Below are positions 55,701-63,000 of a stretch of 64,000 nucleotides of DNA, piece by piece. The notes under the pieces are model-generated. The model did not search any database and had not been told where the DNA came from. It was given only the letters and a program-made list of their open reading frames with translations. The DNA comes from DATBSL01 sp964561785 (GTDB lineage Bacteria > Acidobacteriota > Vicinamibacteria > Fen-336): the NCBI GenBank assembly GCA_964561785.1, contig CAZLRF010000002.1, forward strand, positions 1 through 64,000. Reading direction: 5' to 3'. The stretch's first letter is position 1. The number at the start of each line of letters is the position of its first letter. The translations under genes and the position numbers were made by a program.

Positions 55701-56261
55701 GCCCAGGAGCACGAGGAGCGCCACGCGTTCCTCACCGCCCAGCGCCAGGACCTCCTCGACTCGATCGCCGAGCTCGAGTCGGCCGTGCGCAAGATCGACC
55801 GCGCCTCCCGCGAGCGCTTCCAGGAGGCGTTCCAGGTCATCAACCAGCACTTCGGCGAGACCTTCAAGCAGCTCTTCGGGGGAGGCACCGCGGGGCTGTC
55901 GCTGCTCGACGAGGAGGACCTCCTCGAGAGCGGGATCGACATCATGGCCCAGCCCCCCGGCAAGCGGCTCCAGAACGTCATGCTGCTCTCGGGCGGCGAG
56001 AAGGCGCTCACCGCGATCGCGCTGCTGTTCGCGATCTTCCAGTACAAGCCGTCCCCGTTCTGCATCCTCGACGAGGTCGACGCCCCGCTCGACGACGCGA
56101 ACATCGGCCGCTTCGTGGGCATGCTGGAGGGCCTCAAGGAGCAGACCCAGTTCGTGCTCATCACCCACTCGCGCAAGACCATGGCGATCGCCGACCAGCT
56201 CTACGGCGTCACCATGGAGGAGCCGGGGGTGAGCAAGCTGGTGAGCGTCAAGTTCACGTAG
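52722..56261 (+). CDS. smc: Chromosome segregation ATPase SMC
   Basis: The product is 1179 residues from ATG 52722, the length expected of bacterial SMC. The N-terminal ATPase head has the Walker A GPNGCGKSN (31-39) in VGFKSF-containing context; two long coiled coils flank a hinge (about residues 500-645, with LDVIGVVADALEMAPEHER and RGSMVEGG), and the C-terminal head has the signature LLSGGEKALTAIALLFAIF and Walker B FCILDEVDAPLDD. It compacts and segregates chromosomes with ScpA and ScpB, which are not encoded here. The reading frame is open far upstream because of GC bias, but only this start gives a normal SMC N-terminus. Confidence 0.97.
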   Translation: MRLDSVEIVGFKSFCDRQEVSFKGGVTGIVGPNGCGKSNISDAINWVLGEQSVKSLRGTSMEDVIFNGSSSRQPLQMAEVNLKVTGLNGNSPDGSPECTVTRRLYRNGESEYLMNGKVCRLRDIHELFMDTGLGSKAYSIIEQGKIGQILSSKPADRRTIIEEAAGITKYKARRRQTQLKLEAAQQNLLRVNDIVNEVEKQLESLKRQAAKARRWRAVRDEMQGVERVLFGRRFLELRESARVLEERHEAEAGRERAASLALDAEEAQLEVRRQAVYELEARLEETRTRLGELTLAVERHQGRSGYCRQQLAENEGRAQQAAHEERELAARVGPLHEALAARRAEEQRLREELRAAEDELRAAEAAVAEAAARQAEAEAEQEREREAQVALLGRVATLQNSRASVAGNAERAEADLLKLAAEREELERERAASAAAREAAHARGREADALAAELASARAAAAERGASARGRAETTAREADALQSERDGLAGRRASLEEMVATHSAFDEGVRALLTRPEGLDVIGVVADALEMAPEHERAVEAFLGERLQAVLVPDAQTARRGIRWLQSSGAGRGAFLPLASARTRHDCGPLREIARQEPRSLGLLSDLYRVGGPHADRVRASLPDALVVPTLEDALEVASRQGPVSVVTLEGETLRGSMVEGGRDVKGLFAPRREVKEVAARQEEIELRLVALRAAAAEALAAAVAAEAETRALEERIHAAEKDLVSARHEIQAAEDEAGRLHRKASVLDTERAQAEQERGAARLRLAEIDHGLAAAEAEREEGHRRLADVSAAVASGRAEAEAAQARHAEARSSLAALRERASATENDRRRLEGDLLDLEQRIAATRARAAEAAARRGELEAERAEAERLLAEALVERDRVQGEAVAAESRVREGRGEVEGREHGLKERRRERDVLRDALAEVDVARARTGSDLDHLARECQQSVGVSAAEAAGTLTDEDQARDVEALAAQVRELRERLDRMGQVNVLAVEQAQEHEERHAFLTAQRQDLLDSIAELESAVRKIDRASRERFQEAFQVINQHFGETFKQLFGGGTAGLSLLDEEDLLESGIDIMAQPPGKRLQNVMLLSGGEKALTAIALLFAIFQYKPSPFCILDEVDAPLDDANIGRFVGMLEGLKEQTQFVLITHSRKTMAIADQLYGVTMEEPGVSKLVSVKFT

Positions 56262-56272
56262 GCGTCGCCCGC

Positions 56273-56965
56273 GTGCCCGCCGGAGCGAGCCCGCCGTCCT
56301 TCGCCCCGTCCTCCCGCTCCCTGCTGACCCGCCGGGACCGGGGACGCTTCCCCGGCGAGGGTCTCTTCGACCGCGTGGCGCGGGCCGTCTGCGAGGCGGG
56401 CGTCCTCCCCCGCAAGGAGCTCTACGAGTCGTGGGAGGTGGCGCGCCGCGTGCGGCGCCGGATCCGCGGGCGGCGCATCGTGGAGCTGGCCGCCGGCCAC
56501 GCCCTCGTCTCGCACCTCCTGCTCCTGCTGGACGACTCGAGCCCGGCCGCGCTCGCCATCGACGCGAAGCGGGTGCCGAGCGCGGTCCGGCTCCACGAGG
56601 CCCTCGTCGCACGCTGGCCGCGTCTCGCCGGCCGGGTCGAGCGTCGCGTCGCAACCCTCTCCGCGGTGCCCGTCGCTTCGGACGACCTCGTCGTCTCCGT
56701 TCACGCCTGCGGGGCGCTCTCGGACGTCGTCCTCGACCGCGCGATCGGGGCGCGGGCGGCGGTGGCCCTCCTCCCCTGCTGCCACGACGCCCGCGCCTGC
56801 GACGCGGGAGGGCTCCTCGGCTTTCTCCCCCTGCCCCTCGCCGTCGACGCGACCCGGGTCGCCCGGCTCCGCGCGGCGGGCTACGAGGTCGTGACCCGGA
56901 CGATCCCGGCGGAGATCACGCCCGAGAACCGGCTGATCGTGGGTCTCCCGCGTCCGCTCGCCTGA
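56273..56965 (+). CDS. Predicted SAM-dependent methyltransferase (METTL25/RRNAD1-like motifs)
   Basis: The product is 230 residues; the only reasonable start is GTG 56273, 11 bases after smc. A Rossmann-type core has RRIVELAAGHALVSHLLLL (motif I region), ALAIDAKRV (motif II) and VVSVHACGALSDVVLDRAI. The LLPCCHDARACDA segment resembles the PCCH-type motif of the METTL25/RRNAD1 methyltransferase family. Substrate is unknown; the family includes RNA methyltransferases. It converges with the helicase gene and shares a terminator-like hairpin with it. Confidence 0.72.
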   Translation: MPAGASPPSFAPSSRSLLTRRDRGRFPGEGLFDRVARAVCEAGVLPRKELYESWEVARRVRRRIRGRRIVELAAGHALVSHLLLLLDDSSPAALAIDAKRVPSAVRLHEALVARWPRLAGRVERRVATLSAVPVASDDLVVSVHACGALSDVVLDRAIGARAAVALLPCCHDARACDAGGLLGFLPLPLAVDATRVARLRAAGYEVVTRTIPAEITPENRLIVGLPRPLA

Positions 56966-56989
56966 GCGGACGCCCGCTCAGGCGAGCGG
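56954..56989. terminator. Bidirectional 15-bp hairpin containing both convergent stop codons
   Basis: CCGCTCGCCTGAGCG (56954-56968) and CGCTCAGGCGAGCGG (56975-56989) are perfect complements around GACGCC. The left arm contains the methyltransferase stop TGA (56963-56965); the right arm contains the helicase stop on the other strand (56978-56980). Both proteins end with Pro-Leu-Ala. There is no T-tract. Confidence 0.6.
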
Positions 56990-59521
56990 CCCCAGGCGCA
57001 GCAGCTTCAGGACCGGCTCCCCCGTCTCGCGGGAGGCGGCGAGGTCCACGTCCACCTCCATCACCCAGTCGTCGTGGCCCTCGGTGTCGATCAGCATCTG
57101 CTGGACGAGCCAGCGCGAGCGGTCCGCGGAGGGCTCGACGTGGGTGTGGCGGAGGTTGCGGGCCTCGGGGTCGAGGCGCAGGCCGCCGTGCTCCGCGCGG
57201 TGGGCCTCGCGCGCCGCCTTCAGGCGCTCCGCGGTCCACGGCGCGCTCTCCGCGTCGGCGGGGGCGTCGATCCCGTCGAGCGCGGCCTCGTCCTTCCCGA
57301 GCGACCACGACCGGAGGAACGCGAACAGGCGCGTGCGGACGGCCGCGGTGAAGGCCTTCGCGTCGCGGGTGACGTCCGGCGGCTCCTCCGGGCCCGGCGG
57401 CCGCGTCCGCTCCGCGCTCTCCGCCGGGGCCCACGAGGCGTCCTTCATCCGCTGCCACTCCTCGAGCAGGCTCGAGTCGACCTGGCGCAGCATGTCGCGC
57501 AGGTAGACCTCCATCTCCCGCAGGGCGTCGTCCTTCGCCCCGTCGGGCACGGTCTGGGCGAGCGCCTTGTAGACGCCGTCGAGGTGGCGCAGCAGCAGCC
57601 CCTCCGCCCGCTCGAGGTCGTACTCCTCCACGTAGTCGGCGAAGGAGCGGAAGCCCTCGAACATCTCGCGCGCGATCGACTTGGGACGGATGTTCTCCTC
57701 GCCGACCCAGGGGTGCCGGTCGGCGAACGCGTTGAACGTCGAGTAGACGAAGTCGCGGAGCGGCTTGGGGTACTCGAGCTTCTCCAGCTGCTCCATCCGC
57801 TGGTCGTAGTCGAGGCCCTCCGCCTTCATCTCCGCGATCGCGCGGTCCTTCACCTTGTCGAGCTGGCGCCGCAGGATGAGGTCCGGGTCCTCCACGATGC
57901 TCTCGACGAGGGTGAGGACGTCGAGGGCGTAGGTCTCGGACGCGGGGTCGAGGAGGGGGATCGTCTCCAGCAGGTACAGCGACAGCGCCTGGTCCATCGA
58001 GAAGTCGTCCTGCAGCTCGACGTTCACGCGTAGCTTCGCCCCCTGCTCGGTCCGCGGCACGATCTCGACGATGCCGCGCCCGAGGAGCGCGCGGAACAGC
58101 TGCCAGGCGCGGCGGAAGTGGGCCTTCTTCGCCCGCTCGGGCTCGTGCGAGTCGCGGATGAGCCGCTGCATCGCCCGGCAGCCGTCACCCTCGCGGGAGA
58201 GGACGTTCAGCAGCATCCCGTGCGAGACGCGGAAGCGGGACGCGAGCCGCTCGGGCGGGGCGGCGATCAGCCGCTTGAACGTCGCGAGGTCCCAGTTCGC
58301 GAAGTTGCGCTCGGGCGGCCGGCGCCTCACGACCTTCCGGCCGTCCTTCGCCTTCTCGGCGAGGCGCAGGTTCTCGATCGCGTGCTCGGGGGCCTGGGCC
58401 ACCACGAAGCCCACGTCGTCGAAGCCCTTGCGCCCGGCGCGGCCGGCGATCTGGTGGAAGTCGCGGGCGGAGAGGACGGCCGTCTTCTCCCCGTCGAACT
58501 TGCACAGCCGCGAGAACAGCACCGTCCGGATCGGCACGTTGATGCCGACGCCCAGGGTGTCGGTGCCGCAGATGACCTTGAGCAGGCCCTGCTGCGCGAG
58601 CTGCTCGACGAGCACGCGGTACTTGGGCAGGAGGCCGGCGTGGTGGAGCCCGATGCCCTGCTTGAGCCACCTGCGCACGTCGGGGCCGTAGGGGCTCGTG
58701 AACCGGAACCCGGCGATGGCGGCCGCCACCGCGTTCTTCTCCTCGCGGGTCGCGAGGTCGAGGCTCGTGAAGTCCTGGGCGGAGTCCGCGGCGTCCTTCT
58801 GCGTGAAGTGGACGACGTAGACCGGCGCCTTGCCCTCCGCCACGAGCTTCTCCACCATCTGGGCGAGGGGGATCTCCGAGTAGGCGTACTCGAGGGGAAC
58901 CGGCCGCTCGGCCGACTTCACGACCGCGGTCTCGAGGCCGTTGCGCCGGGTGAGGTCCTCCGCGAAGAAGCTCACGTCGCCGAGCGTCGCCGACATCAGC
59001 AGGAACCGCGTCCGGGGCAGGGTCAGGAGAGGCACCTGCCAGGCGACGCCGCGGTCGCGGTCGGCGTACCAGTGGAACTCGTCCATCACCACGTCGTCGA
59101 CCCACGCCTCCTCCCCCAGGCGCAGGGCGATGTTGGCGAGGATCTCCGCGGTGCAGCACAGCACCGGGGCGTCGCGGTTGACGCTCGCGTCGCCGGTCGC
59201 GAGGCCCACGTTCTCCGGCCCCAGCTCGCGGCACAGCGCCCTCCACTTCTCGTTGACGAGCGCCTTGATCGGGCACGTGTAGACCGAGCGGCGGCCGCGG
59301 GCGAGGGCGTCGAAGTGCAGCGCGGAGGCGACGAGGGACTTGCCGGACCCGGTCGGGGTGTTGAGGACGACGTTCTTCCCTTCGAACAGCTCGAGGATCG
59401 CCTCCTCCTGGGCGGGGTAGAGCTCGAGCCCGAGCGAGGCCACGTACTCGAGGAAGCGGCCGAGGAGCGCGTCGGAGCCGGCCTCGCCGCCGGGGAGCAG
59501 GTCGAACAGGGGTGCGGTCAC
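56978..59521 (-). CDS. Ski2-like DEAD/DEAH helicase with DUF3516 C-terminal region
   Basis: The product is 847 residues from GTG 59521. The helicase core has motif I NTPTGSGKS (54-62), the Q-like YPAQEEAI, motif II VVMDEFHWY (DEFH), motif III MSATLGD and motif VI HQIAGRAGRKG. The C-terminal half (about 390-847) matches the DUF3516-containing ATP-dependent RNA helicases of high-GC bacteria, with FNAFADRHPWVGEENIRPKS and RWLVQQMLIDTEGHDDWVME. It probably unwinds RNA in decay or maturation. A -10-like CATAAT lies 8 bases upstream of GTG, so its mRNA may also be nearly leaderless. Confidence 0.92.
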   Translation of the reverse strand: MTAPLFDLLPGGEAGSDALLGRFLEYVASLGLELYPAQEEAILELFEGKNVVLNTPTGSGKSLVASALHFDALARGRRSVYTCPIKALVNEKWRALCRELGPENVGLATGDASVNRDAPVLCCTAEILANIALRLGEEAWVDDVVMDEFHWYADRDRGVAWQVPLLTLPRTRFLLMSATLGDVSFFAEDLTRRNGLETAVVKSAERPVPLEYAYSEIPLAQMVEKLVAEGKAPVYVVHFTQKDAADSAQDFTSLDLATREEKNAVAAAIAGFRFTSPYGPDVRRWLKQGIGLHHAGLLPKYRVLVEQLAQQGLLKVICGTDTLGVGINVPIRTVLFSRLCKFDGEKTAVLSARDFHQIAGRAGRKGFDDVGFVVAQAPEHAIENLRLAEKAKDGRKVVRRRPPERNFANWDLATFKRLIAAPPERLASRFRVSHGMLLNVLSREGDGCRAMQRLIRDSHEPERAKKAHFRRAWQLFRALLGRGIVEIVPRTEQGAKLRVNVELQDDFSMDQALSLYLLETIPLLDPASETYALDVLTLVESIVEDPDLILRRQLDKVKDRAIAEMKAEGLDYDQRMEQLEKLEYPKPLRDFVYSTFNAFADRHPWVGEENIRPKSIAREMFEGFRSFADYVEEYDLERAEGLLLRHLDGVYKALAQTVPDGAKDDALREMEVYLRDMLRQVDSSLLEEWQRMKDASWAPAESAERTRPPGPEEPPDVTRDAKAFTAAVRTRLFAFLRSWSLGKDEAALDGIDAPADAESAPWTAERLKAAREAHRAEHGGLRLDPEARNLRHTHVEPSADRSRWLVQQMLIDTEGHDDWVMEVDVDLAASRETGEPVLKLLRLGPLA

Positions 59522-59532
59522 GCCTGCGTATT

Positions 59533-61377
59533 ATGATGCCCGCGGTGCGCCACGGACCCCTTCGCGCCCTCGTTCGGCTCGCCCGCCGCTCGCTCCATCG
59601 CCTGCGCGGGCGGGGGGTCCCGGTCGTCCACGACGTCCGCTACCAGCGGGGCGTCTACGGGGTCCCCATGGACCCGCTGCGCGGAGAGAAGGTCATGGGC
59701 GCGCTGGAGGAGGCGGGGCTCCTCGGGGGCGACCTCGTCTCCCCTCCGCGTCCCGCGTCCCTGCAGAACCTCCTGCGCGTCCACACCCCCGAGTACCTCG
59801 CGGCGGTCCAGGAGCCCGAGGCCCTCACCCGGATCCTCGGGGTCGAGGTGACGGAGCGCGAGGCGGAGTCGACGCTCGACCTCCAGCGGCTCATGGCGGG
59901 AGGCACGATCCAGGCCACGCGCCTCGCCCTGCGCACGGGCGGCGTGGCCGTCCACCTCGGCGGGGGCTTTCACCACGCGATGCCGGGGGCGGGCCTCGGC
60001 TTCTGCGTGTTCAACGACGTCGCGGTCGCCGTGCGGCGGCTGCGCGCGCGCGGCTTCAGCGAGCCCGTGCTGGTGGTGGACCTCGACCTGCACGACGGGA
60101 ACGGGACGCGCGCCATCTTCGCGGACGACCCCACGGTCCACACGTTCTCGATCCACAACGACCACTGGGGCGACACCGAGGCGGTGGCCTCGACCTCGAT
60201 CGCGCTGGGCGCGGGCGTCGAGGACGGCCGCTTCCTCGAGGTCCTGCGCTCGGAGCTGCCGGGCGTCTTCGCGTCGGTGCGACCGGGCCTCGTGCTCTAC
60301 CTCGCCGGCACCGACCCCGCGGCGGACGACCCGATCGGCAACTGGCGGCTCAGCGCCCGCGGCCTGCTCGAGCGGGACCGGCTCGTGACCTCTCTCGCGC
60401 GCGACCGGGGCCGCGAGGTCCCGATGGTGGTGCTCCTCGCCGGGGGCTACGGCCGCCACGCCTGGCGCTACACCGCTCGCTTCGTGCTGTGGCTGGCCTC
60501 GGGCCGGGAGCTGGAGCCGATCGACGAAGAGGAGCTCGCCCTGCGGCGCTTCCGCCGCCTCGGCCGCGACCTGCGCGACGCGGAGTCGATCGACGACGCC
60601 CTGCCGTTCACGCTCAGCGCCGACGACCTCGCCGGGCTCGGCGTCGCGCCCTCCGGCCCCCCGCGCTTCCTCGGCTACTTCTCGCGCCACGGGGTCGAGC
60701 TGCTCCTCGAGCGGGCGGGCGTCCTCCCCCAGCTCAGGGCGCGGGGCTTCCGCACGCTGCGCGTCGAGCTCGAGGGCCGGGAGTCCCCGGGGGAGACCCT
60801 GCGCATCTCCTGCGACGACCGCGGCGGCGAGGTCCTCGTCGAGATGCGCGCGGGCCGCTCCCGCAGCGCGATCGCGGGGATGGAGGTGATCGCGGTGGAG
60901 TGGCTGCTCCTGCAGAACCCCCGCGAGGTCTTCTCGGACCGCCGGCCGCGCCTGCCCGGCCAGCAGCACCCGGGGCTCGGCCTCCTGCGGGACTTCATGG
61001 GCTGGCTCGTCGTGGTGTGCGAGGCCCACGGGCTCGATGGAATCTACTTCGTGGCCGCCCACTACCACGTCGCGGTGCAGAGCCGGCGCCTCGTGCGGCC
61101 CGTCCAGCCCGCCGACGAGGCGCGCCTGCGGGCGATCGGGGCCGCGCTCGCGGGCATCCCGCTGTCCGAGGCCACGGCGGCGGTCGAGCAGGGCCGCCTC
61201 GTCGACGCCCGCACCGGGCGAGGCGCGAGCTGGGAGCCGGTGGCCACCGTGCTCCCGGTCTCCGAGCGGCTCCGCGCCCTCGTCGAGGGGCCGGAGTACG
61301 AGCAGGCGGTGGCCCGGGAGGCCGACCGCTTCGCCTACCGTCTCCTGCCCGCCCCGCGAGCCGTCGCGGCCTCCTGA
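59533..61377 (+). CDS. Histone-deacetylase-superfamily enzyme fused to an uncharacterised C-terminal domain
   Basis: The product is 614 residues; ATGs at 59533 and 59536 and a GTG at 59512 are all possible, and no ribosome site decides it. Residues about 35-330 form an arginase/deacetylase fold with class-defining residues: tandem His in GGGFHHAMPG, LGFCVFNDVAVAVRRL, Asp-x-His in VVDLDLHDGNGT, Asp in YLAGTDPAADDP and Tyr in LLAGGYGRHAW. It is thus likely an active Zn-dependent deacetylase. The C-terminal 230 residues (RFLGYFSRHGVELLLERAGV, WLLLQNPREVFSDRRPRLPG, HYHVAVQS) form a separate domain I cannot name. Divergent from the helicase gene. Confidence 0.88.
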   Translation: MMPAVRHGPLRALVRLARRSLHRLRGRGVPVVHDVRYQRGVYGVPMDPLRGEKVMGALEEAGLLGGDLVSPPRPASLQNLLRVHTPEYLAAVQEPEALTRILGVEVTEREAESTLDLQRLMAGGTIQATRLALRTGGVAVHLGGGFHHAMPGAGLGFCVFNDVAVAVRRLRARGFSEPVLVVDLDLHDGNGTRAIFADDPTVHTFSIHNDHWGDTEAVASTSIALGAGVEDGRFLEVLRSELPGVFASVRPGLVLYLAGTDPAADDPIGNWRLSARGLLERDRLVTSLARDRGREVPMVVLLAGGYGRHAWRYTARFVLWLASGRELEPIDEEELALRRFRRLGRDLRDAESIDDALPFTLSADDLAGLGVAPSGPPRFLGYFSRHGVELLLERAGVLPQLRARGFRTLRVELEGRESPGETLRISCDDRGGEVLVEMRAGRSRSAIAGMEVIAVEWLLLQNPREVFSDRRPRLPGQQHPGLGLLRDFMGWLVVVCEAHGLDGIYFVAAHYHVAVQSRRLVRPVQPADEARLRAIGAALAGIPLSEATAAVEQGRLVDARTGRGASWEPVATVLPVSERLRALVEGPEYEQAVAREADRFAYRLLPAPRAVAAS

Positions 61378-61412
61378 TCGCGCCGATCGGCGGGCCTCAT
61401 GTCGGATTGCGG

Positions 61413-61441
61413 TTGACAGGGGCTCGGACGACCGCTACCTT
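61413..61441 (+). promoter_or_regulatory. Strong promoter of the metY leader
   Basis: TTGACA (61413-61418), a 17-base spacer and TACCTT (61436-61441) form a near-consensus promoter. Transcription should begin at about 61448, two bases before the leader-peptide ATG. Confidence 0.72.
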
Positions 61442-61449
61442 GTCGGGCA

Positions 61450-61545
61450 ATGTCGGCTCGGCCCAGCTCCGCCTCGACCCGAAAGCGCACGGCCATGTGC
61501 ATGTGCATGTGTCCGCCCGCGCGGGTTTTGGGGCACGGAGGCTAG
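61450..61545 (+). CDS. Met-Cys leader peptide controlling metY (predicted)
   Basis: A 31-codon ORF begins at ATG 61450, about two bases after the predicted transcription start, so it would be translated from a leaderless mRNA. Codons 16-21 (61495-61512) are ATG TGC ATG TGC ATG TGT, that is Met-Cys-Met-Cys-Met-Cys. The ORF stops at TAG 61543-61545. A GCGGGTTTT segment inside its last third (61521-61529) is repeated as the 3' arm of the downstream terminator. The downstream gene makes homocysteine, the precursor of methionine. The pattern fits ribosome-mediated attenuation sensing charged tRNA-Met and tRNA-Cys. A competing frame through the same bases reads His-Val repeats but has no such start. 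Confidence 0.75.
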   Translation: MSARPSSASTRKRTAMCMCMCPPARVLGHGG

Positions 61546-61586
61546 CCGCAGCCGCAGCCTGACGTACCGTAGCCAGGAAGACCCGC
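61521..61586 (+). promoter_or_regulatory. Predicted antiterminator stem of the metY attenuator
   Basis: GCGGGUUUU (61521-61529) can pair with AAGACCCGC (61578-61586): nine pairs with one G-U wobble, enclosing a nested hairpin (ACGG/CCGU and GGCU/AGCC, about 61535-61570). It lies 9-26 bases downstream of the Met/Cys codons, so a ribosome stalled there would leave it free, while a ribosome reaching the stop would cover it. Confidence 0.65.
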
Positions 61587-61612
61587 AACGGCGCAGCCGG
61601 AGCGGGTTTTTT
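61578..61612 (+). terminator. Rho-independent terminator of the metY attenuator
   Basis: ACCCGC (61581-61586) pairs with GCGGGT (61602-61607), with an inner CGGC/GCCG stem and a GCA loop, followed by a run of six T (61607-61612). The stem extends by weak pairs to 61578-61610. It ends 65 bases before the metY ATG and excludes the antiterminator. Confidence 0.78.
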
Positions 61613-61677
61613 GTTGCCCACCGGCCGCCACCGACGATCGAACGGGCCCGCGAGAGCGGGCCGTGGAGGATGAGCCG

Positions 61678-63000
61678 ATGAGCGACCAGAAGAAGGGCTA
61701 CCGATTCGAGACCCTGCAGGTGCACGCCGGGCAGGAGCCCGCCCCGGGCACGAACGCCCGGGCGGTGCCGATCTACCAGACGACGTCCTACACGTTCGAC
61801 GACGCCGATCACGGCGCGCGCCTGTTCGCCCTGCAGGAGTTCGGGAACATCTACACCCGGATCATGAACCCCACCACGGACGTCTTCGAGAAGCGCATCG
61901 CCGCGCTCGAGGGCGGGGCGGCCGCGCTCGCCACGTCGAGCGGCCAGGCCGCGCAGTTCCTGGCGCTGTCGACGATCCTGCAGGCCGGGCAGAACATCGT
62001 CTCCACCAGCTACCTCTACGGCGGCACCTACAACCAGTTCAAGGTGTCCTTGCCGCGGCTCGGGATCGGCGTGAAGTTCGTCGAGGGGGACGACCCGGCG
62101 GGCTTCGCCCGGGCGATCGACGAGAACACCCGCGCCCTCTACGTCGAGACGATCGGCAACCCGCGCTTCAACGTCCCCGACTTCGAGGCGCTCGCGAAGG
62201 TGGCCCACGACGCGGGGCTCCCCCTCGTCGTCGACAACACTTTCGGGGCGGCGGGCTACACGTGTCGGCCGATCGACCACGGGGCCGACGTCGTGGTCGC
62301 CTCCGCCACCAAGTGGATCGGGGGCCACGGCACGTCGATCGGCGGCGTCATCGTCGACTCCGGCCGGTTCGACTGGGGCAACGGGAAGTTCCCGGTCTTC
62401 ACCGAGCCCGCCCCCGGCTACCACGGCCTCAACTTCTGGGAGACGTTCGGGCCGAAGGGGCCGTTCGGGAACATCGCGTTCATCATCCGGGCCCGGGTCG
62501 AGGGGCTGCGCGACTTCGGCCCCGCCCTCTCGCCGTTCAACTCGTTCCTGTTCCTCCAGGGCCTGGAGACCCTGTCGCTGCGCGTCGAGCGGCACAACCA
62601 GAACGCGATCGAGCTCGCCCGCTGGCTCGAGGCCCACCAGGCGGTCGGCTGGGTGTCGCACCCCAGCCTGCCGTCCCACCCCTCGCACGCGCTCGCGAGG
62701 AAGTACCTGCGCAACGGCTTCGGGTCGGTCCTCACCTTCGGCATCAAGGGGGGTCGCGAGGCGGGGCGGAAGTTCATCGACAGCGTGAAGCTGGCGAGCC
62801 ACCTCGCCAACGTGGGCGACGCGAAGACGCTCGTCATCCATCCCAGCACGACCACCCACCAGCAGCTGACCGAGGCCGAGCAGCGGGCGAGCGGGGTGAG
62901 CCCCGATCTCGTGCGCGTCTCGGTCGGGATCGAGCACATCGAGGACATCAAGGAGGACTTCGCCCAGGCGTTCGCCTCGGTCGCGGGGGCGGGGGCGTGA
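61678..63000 (+). CDS. metY: O-acetylhomoserine sulfhydrylase (aminocarboxypropyltransferase)
   Basis: The product is 440 residues from ATG 61678 with GGAGGA 7 bases upstream (a GTG at 61663 is possible but lies before this site). It makes homocysteine from O-acetylhomoserine and sulfide, using PLP. Markers: YRFETLQVHAGQEPAPGTNA, YTRIMNPTTDVFEKR, TSSGQAAQFLAL and the PLP lysine Lys212 in SATKWIGGHGTSIGG. The long FPVFTEPAPGYHGLNFWE insertion distinguishes MetY from MetB/MetZ. Expression should be governed by the leader attenuator. The stop overlaps the aspartate kinase start (GTGA), so both are one unit. Confidence 0.94.
   Translation: MSDQKKGYRFETLQVHAGQEPAPGTNARAVPIYQTTSYTFDDADHGARLFALQEFGNIYTRIMNPTTDVFEKRIAALEGGAAALATSSGQAAQFLALSTILQAGQNIVSTSYLYGGTYNQFKVSLPRLGIGVKFVEGDDPAGFARAIDENTRALYVETIGNPRFNVPDFEALAKVAHDAGLPLVVDNTFGAAGYTCRPIDHGADVVVASATKWIGGHGTSIGGVIVDSGRFDWGNGKFPVFTEPAPGYHGLNFWETFGPKGPFGNIAFIIRARVEGLRDFGPALSPFNSFLFLQGLETLSLRVERHNQNAIELARWLEAHQAVGWVSHPSLPSHPSHALARKYLRNGFGSVLTFGIKGGREAGRKFIDSVKLASHLANVGDAKTLVIHPSTTTHQQLTEAEQRASGVSPDLVRVSVGIEHIEDIKEDFAQAFASVAGAGA

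Noticed and set aside
61465..61560. Alternative frame over the leader reading Gly-His-Val-His-Val-His-Val and ending in an Ala run
   Set aside because: It has no start codon near the predicted transcription start, and the same bases read Met-Cys codons in a frame with an ATG at the right place and a stop before the terminator. The His-Val pattern is a by-product of the repeated CATGTG bases.
61448..61612. SAM or other riboswitch as explanation of the metY leader
   Set aside because: I could not find the conserved core of a SAM-I, SAM-II, SAM-IV or SAH riboswitch by eye. A covariance-model search would decide; a strong hit would overturn the attenuator reading.
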